From positions 1 through 64,000 of the forward strand of contig NZ_CAAJGK010000022.1 of assembly GCF_900996245.1 (NCBI RefSeq): DNA of 64,000 nt. Direction: 5' to 3'. The notes beneath the pieces were generated by a model that saw only the letters and a program-made list of their open reading frames with translations, was not told the DNA's origin and ran no database searches. Source of the DNA: Paraburkholderia sp. BCC1886 (lineage in GTDB: Bacteria; Pseudomonadota; Gammaproteobacteria; Burkholderiales; Burkholderiaceae). Made by a program: the position numbers and the translations under genes. Below, one piece after another: positions 35,099 to 44,424 of the stretch. The first letter of the stretch is position 1. Every line of letters starts with the position of its first letter.

Positions 35099-38000
35099 AT
35101 GAGCCTAAAAAATAATACATCACTCGCGCTCGGCAATTTCTCCATGCGTGCTGGAGACTTCGCGGACGCAATCAAACACTACATTGACGTTGTAACGCGA
35201 ACGCCAATCTTGGGTAGAAGCATAGCCGCAAATCTCGTCTTGGCAAAAAAAAGGTATCGGTCGACACGCGTAGACGCTGAGGCGAAAACGGTGGGCGTCT
35301 GTAGTTGGGATCTTTCTCATAACTGCGCCGGCCGTGCATATACATTAGCGATGATTTATCGAGAATTCGCAAACGTGGAGCTGATTGGAAGCATATTCCC
35401 GCAGTTCGGTCGAGATATCTGGGAGCCGATCCGGAACGCTTCGATCCCTATGCATAGCTTTGTGGTCGAAGATGATTCACATTTCATGGAGCAAGCCATT
35501 GAGCTAGTAGCTGCCCATCCATACGACATTGTTCATCTCTCGAAACCCCGCGCACCCAACATTCTGATCGGATTCCTTTACAAGTTGATTTGGGATTCGG
35601 TCGTTTTTGTCGACATTGACGACGAAGAGCTTGCTTTTGTCAATGCGGACTCAGCGGTTAGTCTCGAAGACTATCGCGCGCAACTTCTTGAGCTGCCCCC
35701 GTTGGATAACCTTATTGGAAGGGACTGGACACGCTTGGCAGTCGGGTTGTCAGGGGCATTTGATGGCGTCACCGTCGCTAATGCAGCGTTGCAACAGCTA
35801 TATGGTGGAGACATCGTTAGGCACGCGCGCGATGAGAAACTGTTCAACCCGTCTTTGGATCAAAAGCGTGAATCCCGAGAGAAGTACGGTATTGATGTAA
35901 ACAAGAAGGTCATACTGTTTTTTGGGACTCCCCGGGAACACAAGGGCTTGATCGAAACGGCGACCGCCGTTGCGGCGCTCAAGCGAGATGACGTGCAATT
36001 TGTCATCGTTGGCGATTTTGCGAACCACGTATTCAAAACTAAGTTGCAACAAGTCAAAGGTTGCGACTTCTTCTTTGTCGGAAACCAGCCGTTCGATAAG
36101 CTGGCCGAAGTCGTGGCTATAGCCGACTGTGTCGTTTTATTGCAAAACGATGAGCTCGAAGCAAAATATCAAGTGCCGGCTAAACTGACCGATGCGCTTG
36201 CGATGGGCGTTCCGGTAATCTGCTCGGCGACGCCGGGGACGGCAGATCTGCAATGTGAGAGTCTGATTTTCCTGACAGACAAAGAACAATTAGTGGAGGC
36301 GCTTAGAGAATGTCTCTCACTGAAAGAATTAGTGTCTTTGGCAATGTCTGGAGATTTGAGAGCGTTTTTCACAAAAAATCTATCAATTGCGTCGCAGATA
36401 GCAATATTGCAGAAGTTGTGTGCCGGTCGTTTGGAACCGAAAAACGTCATAACTGATGCTAGGGTGTTGGCCAACGCGTTGCCATCGCTCGGTATATTGA
36501 GTGTGCTGACTAGCATCTCGTCGAATGAACCGGAGAAAGGCGCGACAGCTTCCTCCTTGTGGCGGGGGAGAGCATCCGGTGACGCACACTCAAAATCGCA
36601 GGTTGAGTCACGCAGCACCTTTGACGAAAAATGCGATCTTGGGATCATCGTACTAAACCTTAATGGCGCTGTCCTTCTGGACAGGCTTTTTGAATCTCTC
36701 CATCGCAACCGACCCAACTTATCCTTCCGTATTCTTGTTACTGATCATGCCTCCACAGATGATTCGCGGGCCGTTCTCGAACGTTGGTCGCGACATTTGC
36801 CAATAGAAGTCAACTACGCGCTGGAAAACCATACATTCTCGTTTTCAAATAATCGTTGGGCGGAGCGTCTAGTCGGGTGTGAAAAGCTCCTTTTTCTCAA
36901 CAACGATATTGTTTTTGAACGAAACGTTCTGGATCAGATGGCGCATGTCCTAACCGATCCTTCGGTTGGTGTCGTTGGTATCGATCAATGGGAGCCTACT
37001 GACGAGAACGGAGAACGTCAATGGCATCACTGCGGAATAGGTTTCAAGTGGGACGCACAGTATCGATTTTGGCGGCCATTCAATATGAGGCACCCCGAAG
37101 GTCCAAACCAAGCATTGACGCGTGCGGTTCCTGCAGTGACAGGGTCTGTGATGATGGTTCGCCGACGAGAATTCTTAGCTCTGGAAGGTTTCGATGAGGG
37201 ATACAACTACGGTTACGAAGACGTAGACCTGTGCTTTTCGTTCAAGCAAAAGTTAAGGCTGAAATCGGTTTGTGTGACGTCAAGCGACGTTATCCATGCT
37301 GATGGTGTGACGCGTAAGAAAACACCTGGCGGCGAACTCAAGCAGCAGCGGCTTGGAAATATCGAACGACTTCGGAAGAAATATACTGGCCATATAACGA
37401 GAATGCAGCGCCAACTGTTGCTTGGCGTGCAACCGCTATCTCAGGTAGCTCCACGTGTCGCCTTCGCCGTCACGGAGGTTGGGAAGCACGCATCGGCCGG
37501 TGACCTGTTCACTGCAATGGAACTTGGCCAGTCATTCGAATCCGAATTCGGATGGCACGTGGAGTACCGTCCGCGCGGCGAGCAATGGTACTCGCTAGAG
37601 AACATTGATATCGTTATAGCCATGGTCGATGTCTATGATCCCAGACGTATTCGAGACGCGCATCCCGGCCTGGTGAAAGTGGCTTGGGCGCGGAACTGGT
37701 TCGAACGTTGGTGTGATAGAGAGTGGCACGACGAATATGACGTCTATTTCGCGTCCTCAGGACGTGGTGCCGACTATTTCGCCCAGCGACTTGGACAGGT
37801 GCCGAGAGTCCTGCGGATTGCAACAAATCCAGAGCGATTCAACACGGATCTGCGATCACCGGAGTCCAGCGAAGATTTCGTTTTCACCGGCAGCTATTGG
37901 AACGTAGAGCGCCAGATTGTCAGCGCGTTATCGGCGCTGCCTGATACGGTAAATGGTGCGATTTATGGAAAGAACTGGGAAAAAGTCCCACAACTTGCAG

Positions 38001-39268
38001 GGCTTTCGAAAGGCTTCTTACCATACGATGAGCTGCCCGAGGTGTATAGAAATGCCAAGATTGCAATCGACGATGCCAATCACGTTACGAAACCATGGGG
38101 ATCTGTGAATAGCCGAGTCTTTGATGCGTTGGCGGCTGGTTGTCTGGTTGTAACGAACTCGCGATCTGCGTCGGATGATGTGTTTAACGGCGAGCTGCCG
38201 GTGTACGAGACGCCGGAGGACCTAGCAGAGTTGATAATAGTTTATTCGACTGACGAAGCAAAAAGAATGACGCTTGTCGATAAACTTCGCCGTCGAGTAA
38301 TCGACGAACATACTTACATGCAACGTGCGTATGAGTTCAGGGAGCATCTCAGAGACCATCTCAGTGGTGCGCTGCGGTTTAGCGTCAAAATTCCCGTGCC
38401 TAAACGCGAGCAAGCGGCTGAGTGGGGTGATTACCATTTTGCTGCGAGCTTGGCTCGCGAACTGAGAGCGTATGGCCATCGCGCGCGGATTGACTTCCTG
38501 CCGGATTGGGAACGAGGCGACGCGGAAGGCGACGACGTGACCCTGGTTCTACGCGGGTTGTCGGAGTACAAAGTTAAGCCAGGCCAGTGCAACCTTGTCT
38601 GGTTAATTAGTCACCCAGAGAAAGTGGGTGACGAAGAACTGAACTCCTACGACCGCGTTTTCGTCGCTTCGCATCGTTATGCACGGCACTTAGCATCCCG
38701 GCTTCGGGTTCCGGTAGATGTGCTGCTCCAGTGTACGGACGACCGAAAGTTCAATTTGCGAGCGGCAGCAGGTTTAGACGCTCCTGCAACGGAAGTATTG
38801 TTTGTCGGAAATTCGCGGAACCAGTTCAGAAAGATCGTGCGTGACGCCCTGAGCATTGGCATCAGTCCAGATATCTATGGGACGCGGTGGGAGAACTTTG
38901 TTCCTGCTGAAATCATTAAGGGGACTAACGTGCCCAACAACGAATTACCTAGCTACTATGCTAAGGCAGGCGTTGTGCTTAACGATCATTGGTCTGACAT
39001 GGCGGCTCATGGTTTCTTGTCGAATAGACTGTTCGATGCTGTAGCATGCGGAGCAAATGTTATATCGGATCGCTGTGAAGGCATAGAGGAAGTATTCGGC
39101 GATTCCGTTGCAATCTATGAGTCGGCGGCCGAATTGGCAGGCCTTGTGGAAGGTGTTGGTCAAAAGAGAGGCGAGCATTCCCGCGCCAGGGCCAGTGCGA
39201 AGGTTGTGGACGCAAACAGTTTCCGCGTGCGAGCGAAAGAAATCCTTTCTTTTCTGGATCTCAATTGA
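35099..39268 (+). CDS. Giant multi-domain glycosyltransferase (four GT-like segments)
   Basis: A 1389-residue soluble protein. Segment 1 (about 55-440) is GT-B/GT4-like, with VILFFGTPREHKGL near 270 and the late PAKLTDALAMGVPVICS donor-site region. Segment 2 (about 525-790) is a GT2 domain: IIVLNLNG, the nucleotide-binding TDHAST, LFLNND near 602 in the DxD position, and YEDVDLCF. Segment 3 (about 820-1110) and segment 4 (about 1120-1389) resemble the CgeB-type GT-B family, with FTGSYWNVERQ near 928 and VLFVGNSRNQFRK near 1230, each followed by a SRVFDAL or NRLFDAV block. Fusing several transferases suggests an enzyme that builds a whole repeat unit or polymerises. Start ATG 35099 is chosen because the longer frame adds non-conserved residues; its ribosome site is poor. 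Confidence 0.85.
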   Translation: MSLKNNTSLALGNFSMRAGDFADAIKHYIDVVTRTPILGRSIAANLVLAKKRYRSTRVDAEAKTVGVCSWDLSHNCAGRAYTLAMIYREFANVELIGSIFPQFGRDIWEPIRNASIPMHSFVVEDDSHFMEQAIELVAAHPYDIVHLSKPRAPNILIGFLYKLIWDSVVFVDIDDEELAFVNADSAVSLEDYRAQLLELPPLDNLIGRDWTRLAVGLSGAFDGVTVANAALQQLYGGDIVRHARDEKLFNPSLDQKRESREKYGIDVNKKVILFFGTPREHKGLIETATAVAALKRDDVQFVIVGDFANHVFKTKLQQVKGCDFFFVGNQPFDKLAEVVAIADCVVLLQNDELEAKYQVPAKLTDALAMGVPVICSATPGTADLQCESLIFLTDKEQLVEALRECLSLKELVSLAMSGDLRAFFTKNLSIASQIAILQKLCAGRLEPKNVITDARVLANALPSLGILSVLTSISSNEPEKGATASSLWRGRASGDAHSKSQVESRSTFDEKCDLGIIVLNLNGAVLLDRLFESLHRNRPNLSFRILVTDHASTDDSRAVLERWSRHLPIEVNYALENHTFSFSNNRWAERLVGCEKLLFLNNDIVFERNVLDQMAHVLTDPSVGVVGIDQWEPTDENGERQWHHCGIGFKWDAQYRFWRPFNMRHPEGPNQALTRAVPAVTGSVMMVRRREFLALEGFDEGYNYGYEDVDLCFSFKQKLRLKSVCVTSSDVIHADGVTRKKTPGGELKQQRLGNIERLRKKYTGHITRMQRQLLLGVQPLSQVAPRVAFAVTEVGKHASAGDLFTAMELGQSFESEFGWHVEYRPRGEQWYSLENIDIVIAMVDVYDPRRIRDAHPGLVKVAWARNWFERWCDREWHDEYDVYFASSGRGADYFAQRLGQVPRVLRIATNPERFNTDLRSPESSEDFVFTGSYWNVERQIVSALSALPDTVNGAIYGKNWEKVPQLAGLSKGFLPYDELPEVYRNAKIAIDDANHVTKPWGSVNSRVFDALAAGCLVVTNSRSASDDVFNGELPVYETPEDLAELIIVYSTDEAKRMTLVDKLRRRVIDEHTYMQRAYEFREHLRDHLSGALRFSVKIPVPKREQAAEWGDYHFAASLARELRAYGHRARIDFLPDWERGDAEGDDVTLVLRGLSEYKVKPGQCNLVWLISHPEKVGDEELNSYDRVFVASHRYARHLASRLRVPVDVLLQCTDDRKFNLRAAAGLDAPATEVLFVGNSRNQFRKIVRDALSIGISPDIYGTRWENFVPAEIIKGTNVPNNELPSYYAKAGVVLNDHWSDMAAHGFLSNRLFDAVACGANVISDRCEGIEEVFGDSVAIYESAAELAGLVEGVGQKRGEHSRARASAKVVDANSFRVRAKEILSFLDLN

Positions 39269-39343
39269 AGTACATGATCCACGGGTCGAGACATAACACT
39301 TCAGCATACAATCGTTTGATTTTTTTTGAAGAATTAGATAGCT

Positions 39344-40003
39344 ATGAATCTCTTAGAGCGTAAATCACCGAGCCACATCGATGGCATCAAGCAAGTCCAG
39401 GTTGGTTGCGGCCCTCACAACGTGCTGGAGGATTGGTGGAATGTCGATATCCGTGCCTTCAAGGGTGTTGATGAAGTGATGGATGTGACAAAGGTCTGGG
39501 CTTGGGAAGGGATTCTCGACTACATCTATGGTGAGCATTTCATTGAGCACTTGGAGCTCGGTGGAGCAATAAGTTTTCTGAAGAATGCGTTCAACTCGCT
39601 CAAGCCTGGGGGGAAAATTAGGCTGTCGACCCCCGCCGTTGAATGGGTGTTAGCAACTCACTTCGATCTCGAGTCAAAGGACGACGAAGTGAGGGTCCAT
39701 CAGACTTTTGCTACTAACAGAGCTTTCCATGGTTGGGGTCATCATTTCCTTTACTCGCGTCCTTTGTTGAAAAGCTTAGTTGCCAGTATCGGTTTCGAGG
39801 ATGTCAAGTTTTTCCCTTACGGAGAAAGTAACGATCCACGTCTTGCCAATATGGAGCGACATGGCGGATTCCGAGTTTCTAAAGGCTTTCCTTCTGTATG
39901 GACCGTCGAGGGAACACGTCCGAAATCAAACGTTTCTGCGGACGAAAATTTTTTGGCGAGATGTCAAAATGAGTATTTGAAATACGTCGCGTCCGGACAT
40001 TGA
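39344..40003 (+). CDS. Class I SAM-dependent methyltransferase-like protein
   Basis: A 219-residue protein with the layout seen in predicted methyltransferases of glycan clusters: VQVGCGPHNVLEDWWNVD (SAM site, about 18-36), an acidic EVMDVTKVW strand, YGEHFIEHLE (about 63-72), and LKPGGKIRLSTP (about 88-99), after which the C-terminal half is less typical. It would act in the cytosol on a sugar or sugar nucleotide. It lies 75 bp after the large GT gene. Codon usage is A/T-rich like its neighbours. Confidence 0.78.
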   Translation: MNLLERKSPSHIDGIKQVQVGCGPHNVLEDWWNVDIRAFKGVDEVMDVTKVWAWEGILDYIYGEHFIEHLELGGAISFLKNAFNSLKPGGKIRLSTPAVEWVLATHFDLESKDDEVRVHQTFATNRAFHGWGHHFLYSRPLLKSLVASIGFEDVKFFPYGESNDPRLANMERHGGFRVSKGFPSVWTVEGTRPKSNVSADENFLARCQNEYLKYVASGH

Positions 40004-40169
40004 CTCTACCGGGTTGGCGCCGAAATTGACCGGCCGAGTCTCATACTGCTTTTGGCCTCAGTTGGCTCGGAGTTGGTTCTTTGTTCTCAACCGTTCGGAT
40101 GATCAAGGCGAGGACGTCGGTGCATTCAGATAACTGAAGTGTGTTCAACTGTTTCGGGAAGGGTTCAAT

Positions 40170-41528
40170 ATGCGTTTCTTTACAGTACTAGGATTCCTTG
40201 CATTACTTTTCTGCAAGCCGGCGCTCAGTCAGAACATTCATCCTGCTGCGCCAATGGAAAAACCTTCTGGAATACAGGCAGGGCATCGAGACGACGAGGA
40301 AGGGTTCCCCCATTTGTTGTTCAGTAAAGAGCAAGTGACTGCTGTTGCTTCTTCTGGTTCGCCTAACATCGTTGCTGCGAGAGAAGCATTGGATCAGCGG
40401 GTCCGTTCGCGCCTTGGTGCATTGCAAGAGGACTTGAATGTTTACAAAGGTTGCAAGATCGATGAATACACAAAGGCATTGACGTATGAGCACGGAAGCG
40501 CGTCTCGAGATGTAGCCGACTTTGCAATGTACTCCGCGATTTTTTCCGGTCCGCAGGCGGATTCCGCTCGACAAGCCGCAGCAAACATTTTGACCAAGTG
40601 GGCTAGTTCAGCCGACTATCTCCTTGCTGCGTCGAAAAATGGATTTGCTGGTTTCTGCGACAGCGCAAACCAACCGTCGCAAGACGCTCGCTTCGCAGTA
40701 GGGTTAACTTTTGGCCGGGGCGTTCCTGACCTCGTAGTCGGTTATGAGATGCTCAGGATGCAAAATGCGCTGACGCATGTTCAAATTCAGCAGATCGACC
40801 ATTTCATGGATGCGCTCTACACTATCGAGTTGAGCGCAATGAGATACCGCGCAGACAACTCCAATTTGGACTGCAATCGGTTCAGTAATCATGTTAGTGT
40901 GCAACTTGCGGCCCTCACTTTTCTTGCGGCGGTTGAGAACAATCACCTTTCCCTTGAAGATATCGCTAATGGATCGGGCGGGAAAATCGCTATTCCGCTC
41001 TCAACGCAAGTGTCAAAGGCGATCTATTTGGGGGCAAATGCTCCGCTGAAGTGTTTTTCGAATCAGGATAATCCAGAGCTATATCAACAGATTTCAGAAG
41101 TCAACGACGGAGAAATTGTAGATAGATTTCGAGCAAAGCCTTACCAGACATTTGGGTATCCGACGTTTTCCCTTGAGCATCTGTTGCTCAGTGCATTAGT
41201 CCTCAAGCGAGAGGGCATCAATCCGACGGCCGCGGAAAAGGCGCGACTTGTTGCTGCGTTGCATTACTACGGTGAATTGCTCTCGCAGAGCCAAGCAGGG
41301 CGAGGCTTGAGTGCGAAATTCCGTCAATATCAGGGGAAGAACGTCTTTGGGCCTCATACTGCGGACGGTAGTGATTTTGCGCTAAATCCTTTTATTATTG
41401 GGTCAGTGCTCTTCCCGGACGACGGAGAGACCAGCTCGCTTATTCGGAGTTATTTAACGCGGAACGGCGGACTTTCTCTTTCGCCTTCGATATATCTTCC
41501 GCTGTTGGCGGGATTCCGGAATGACTGA
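40170..41528 (+). CDS. Secreted alginate-lyase-like polysaccharide lyase
   Basis: A 452-residue protein with a signal peptide (1-21, cleavage likely after PALSQ or nearby). The mature part is all-helical and resembles the alginate_lyase family: DFAMYSAIFSG, an NSNLDCNRFSNHVSVQLAAL segment in the position of the NNH catalytic motif, and a late YQTFGYPTFSLEHLLLSA. No alginate synthesis genes (alg8, alg44, algD) are present, so the substrate is probably the uronic-acid polymer made by this cluster. Periplasmic lyases in such loci trim or release chains. GGAAGGG precedes the ATG. It is the last gene of the A/T-rich block. Confidence 0.75.
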   Translation: MRFFTVLGFLALLFCKPALSQNIHPAAPMEKPSGIQAGHRDDEEGFPHLLFSKEQVTAVASSGSPNIVAAREALDQRVRSRLGALQEDLNVYKGCKIDEYTKALTYEHGSASRDVADFAMYSAIFSGPQADSARQAAANILTKWASSADYLLAASKNGFAGFCDSANQPSQDARFAVGLTFGRGVPDLVVGYEMLRMQNALTHVQIQQIDHFMDALYTIELSAMRYRADNSNLDCNRFSNHVSVQLAALTFLAAVENNHLSLEDIANGSGGKIAIPLSTQVSKAIYLGANAPLKCFSNQDNPELYQQISEVNDGEIVDRFRAKPYQTFGYPTFSLEHLLLSALVLKREGINPTAAEKARLVAALHYYGELLSQSQAGRGLSAKFRQYQGKNVFGPHTADGSDFALNPFIIGSVLFPDDGETSSLIRSYLTRNGGLSLSPSIYLPLLAGFRND

Positions 41529-41591
41529 CGGATTGACGCATCACTTATACGCGGCGGATGATCTCCTGCCGCCTTGCCTCAGAGAACCCGT

Positions 41592-42761
41592 ATGAAAATC
41601 GCAATCGCCGGCACCGGCTACGTCGGCCTCTCTCTCTCCGTCCTGCTTGCGCAGAACAATGAGGTCGTCGCGCTCGACATCGTCCCTGAGAAGGTGGCTA
41701 TGCTTAACCGCAAGCAATCTCCGATCGAAGACACCGAGATCGAGGACTTTCTCGCGCACAAGCCGCTCAACTTCCGCGCCACGCAGAACAAAGAGGAAGC
41801 CTACGCGAGCGCCGACTACGTCGTCATCGCCACCCCGACCGACTACGATCCGCAGACGAACTACTTCAACACCAGTTCCATAGAAAGCGTGATCCGCGAT
41901 GTCATGGCAATCAATCCGCAAGCGGTCATGGTCATCAAATCGACCATTCCCGTCGGCTATACGGAACGTACGCGAGAAGCACTCGGCACAACCAACCTGA
42001 TCTTCTCGCCCGAATTTCTGCGTGAAGGCAAAGCACTGTTCGACAACTTGCACCCTTCGCGCATCGTTGTCGGAGAACGCTCCATGCGGGCTGAAATCTT
42101 CGCCGATCTCCTGAAGCAAGGCGCACTCAAAGAAGATATTCCCACGCTATTCACGGGCAGCACGGAAGCCGAGGCGATCAAGCTGTTCGCCAATACCTAC
42201 CTCGCGATGCGCGTTGCCTATTTCAACGAGCTCGACACGTATGCTGCCCAGCACGGTCTGGACACCCACCAGATCATTCAGGGCGTGTGCCTCGATTCGC
42301 GTATCGGCTCGCACTACAACAACCCGAGCTTTGGCTACGGTGGATACTGCCTGCCCAAAGACACCAAGCAGTTGCTCGCGAACTACAGCGATGTGCCGCA
42401 AAACCTGATCAACGCTATCGTCGAGTCGAATAGTACGCGTAAAGATTTTGTGGCCGATAGCGTCTTGAAACGCCAGCCAAAAGTAGTCGGCATTTATCGG
42501 CTCGTCATGAAAGCCGGGTCCGACAATTTCCGCGCATCGAGCATTCAGGGCGTGATGAAACGCATCAAGGCCAAGGGTATCGAGGTCATCGTGTACGAGC
42601 CCGCAATGCAGGAGTCCACGTTCTTCAATTCGGCCGTGGTAAGCGACCTGTCGGAGTTCAAGCAGTCCGCGGATGTGATTCTGGCTAACCGCGTGACACC
42701 CGATCTCGCAGATGTCGCAGACAAGGTGTACACCCGCGATCTGTTTGGCGGCGACGCATGA
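41592..42761 (+). CDS. ugd: UDP-glucose 6-dehydrogenase, second copy
   Basis: A 389-residue enzyme of the same short Ugd type as that at 11845, with the same NAD site and catalytic Cys253; I count roughly 35 differences between the two proteins. Its codon use is GC-rich throughout. The start used is the ATG at 41592, matching the N-terminus of the first copy exactly; six extra upstream codons are open but not conserved. Its stop overlaps the next glycosyltransferase start (ATGA), so unlike the first copy it opens a coupled operon of eight genes. Confidence 0.95.
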   Translation: MKIAIAGTGYVGLSLSVLLAQNNEVVALDIVPEKVAMLNRKQSPIEDTEIEDFLAHKPLNFRATQNKEEAYASADYVVIATPTDYDPQTNYFNTSSIESVIRDVMAINPQAVMVIKSTIPVGYTERTREALGTTNLIFSPEFLREGKALFDNLHPSRIVVGERSMRAEIFADLLKQGALKEDIPTLFTGSTEAEAIKLFANTYLAMRVAYFNELDTYAAQHGLDTHQIIQGVCLDSRIGSHYNNPSFGYGGYCLPKDTKQLLANYSDVPQNLINAIVESNSTRKDFVADSVLKRQPKVVGIYRLVMKAGSDNFRASSIQGVMKRIKAKGIEVIVYEPAMQESTFFNSAVVSDLSEFKQSADVILANRVTPDLADVADKVYTRDLFGGDA

Positions 42762-43870
42762 ACGGCCTGAAGCCGGCTCACACAGAACCCTCTGCAGAGA
42801 CACTTCCTCGCATTCTGTTTTTCAATGTTAATGGCTCGGGAATGGGCCATCTGAATCGTTGTCTGGCATATGCGCGACGTTTGCGTGGCCGGGCACGGCC
42901 GGTTTTCTTTTCCTTGGCGTCGGCTATCGAAATCATCGAAGAGATGGGATTCGAGGCCGATTACTACGTGTCGCCTTACTGGTCGACGAGTTCGACGTTC
43001 GCCTGGAATAGCGAGTTAGCCATCCGGTTCGGCATGCTCCTGGAGCGGGTTCGCCCGGATGTGATCGTGTTCGACGGCACATGGCCCTTTCAAGGATTTC
43101 TGGCTGCGTGCGAAGCATATGGATCCCCGGCGCTCGTCTGGTCTAATCGCGGCTTGTTGAAGGCCGGGTCCAAGACCGTCACGGTAGACGAAGCGCTATT
43201 CGACCTGATGATCCAACCGGGTGAAATCGACGCGATCGAAAGTCGCTCGCCACTCGTGGGCCATGGGGAACGAGTGGTGGTTCCGCCAGTGTGTCTGCTC
43301 GAAGAGGACGAATTACTGGACCGTCTGGCCGCAAGAGACGCGCTAGGACTCGCGCAGAAAGGCCGGTTTGCGCTGTTTGCGCTAGGGCCGGGCAATCTCA
43401 AGGATGTCGCTGGTATCGGGCACGGACTGATCCGGATATTCGCAGCTGCCGGTTTTCAGGTGGTTTGGGTGCGCGCGCCCATTTCGGTGCGGGACATCGA
43501 CCTCCCAGCCGGAGTGCAACCGCTTTCGGTTTATCCGCTGGCCCGCTATCTGAGAGCGTTCGACGTCTTCGTCGGTGCAGCGGGCTATAACACCTGCTGC
43601 GAACTCGTTCAGGCGCGTGTTCCTTCCTTGCTGGTGCCCAATACCGGATTGGCCGACGATCAGATGCAACGCGCGCAGATGTTGGCAAGCGTCATGCCAG
43701 TCGTCGTGTCGGCTTGCGAAACGGACCAGCAGCGTCACGAAGCATTCGACGCATTGACCAACAAGATTAACTTGGCGCCGACGGAATATCCGGCGATTCC
43801 CATGAATGGCGCCGCATTGGCGGCCAATGAAATTTTGGCTTTAGCCATGAAGCGGGAGCAAAAGCATTGA
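42758..43870 (+). CDS. MurG/GT28-like GT-B glycosyltransferase
   Basis: A 370-residue protein with an N-terminal acceptor-domain loop GSGMGHLNR (about 27-35), as in MurG and related GT-B enzymes, and a C-terminal donor domain with a glycine-rich FALGPGN strand and the [23 protein letters not shown] segment, which is the usual sugar-nucleotide site of GT28. It probably transfers one sugar in the cytosol. It is translationally coupled to ugd upstream and to an unknown gene downstream. Confidence 0.8.
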   Translation: MNGLKPAHTEPSAETLPRILFFNVNGSGMGHLNRCLAYARRLRGRARPVFFSLASAIEIIEEMGFEADYYVSPYWSTSSTFAWNSELAIRFGMLLERVRPDVIVFDGTWPFQGFLAACEAYGSPALVWSNRGLLKAGSKTVTVDEALFDLMIQPGEIDAIESRSPLVGHGERVVVPPVCLLEEDELLDRLAARDALGLAQKGRFALFALGPGNLKDVAGIGHGLIRIFAAAGFQVVWVRAPISVRDIDLPAGVQPLSVYPLARYLRAFDVFVGAAGYNTCCELVQARVPSLLVPNTGLADDQMQRAQMLASVMPVVVSACETDQQRHEAFDALTNKINLAPTEYPAIPMNGAALAANEILALAMKREQKH

Positions 43871-44424
43871 GCGTGATTGCTGAAACCAAGGCGCTGCGAG
43901 CGCAGTTGAAAGCGCTCGCGGCCAAGCCCGAGTGGGATATGCTCACGCGCTACGATCTGCTGGGCAAAAAGCCGCCCAGCGCGTTGAAAGACCGGCTTTG
44001 GCGGCGCGTACGGCGCTTTCTGGCGGCCGCGCGCCTGATTTCGCCCCACGTCACCCCTTATACGTGGATGCCTACCCTCAAGCACAGACCGCTTGCTGCC
44101 GATGTAAACACATTGGCCATCTGGGCGGTCGGTGCGAATCGGAATGAACTTCGCGCAGCGTGCGAGGGCTTCTCGAAGAAACTGGAAAATGCGGACACTC
44201 TGGCCCCGGTACTGATGACCGACGTCGCGGATTTCGCCTTCTATTCGCGGCTGGGATGGCTCGTGGAATATCTGCCTGAGTTGAGCGGCGAAGGGCAATC
44301 GTATCGGCAGAAAAAGCTGGCTTATCTCGCATGGCGTTATCGGCATGCTTGCACCGTATCGTTCAGTGCGGGTCTGGCTGGTGAGCAGGAGTGGAATGCA
44401 TTGGTGAAGGTGAGTAGAAAATGA
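43867..44424 (+). CDS. Hypothetical protein of the second glycan operon
   Basis: A 185-residue protein I do not recognise. It is basic at the N-terminus (RRVRRF near 40), has no signal peptide or clear transmembrane segment, and contains alternating strands and helices (NTLAIWAVGANRNELRAACEGF, then PVLMTDVADFAFYSRLG), perhaps half of a glycosyltransferase-like or Rossmann-type fold. Start is either TTG 43867, overlapping the previous stop, or GTG 43873. ATGA overlap with the next gene shows that it belongs to the operon. The last residues to about 180 look conserved in style rather than random, so I treat it as a real gene. Confidence 0.65.
   Translation: MSVIAETKALRAQLKALAAKPEWDMLTRYDLLGKKPPSALKDRLWRRVRRFLAAARLISPHVTPYTWMPTLKHRPLAADVNTLAIWAVGANRNELRAACEGFSKKLENADTLAPVLMTDVADFAFYSRLGWLVEYLPELSGEGQSYRQKKLAYLAWRYRHACTVSFSAGLAGEQEWNALVKVSRK

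Noticed and set aside
40170..41528. Alginate biosynthesis locus
   Set aside because: None of algD, alg8, alg44, algK, algE, algG or algX is present; a lyase alone is not an alginate cluster.
11845..42761. Transposon or prophage ends at the two ugd copies
   Set aside because: No transposase, integrase, terminal inverted repeats or tRNA was seen near either copy; the repeats are ordinary ugd genes.
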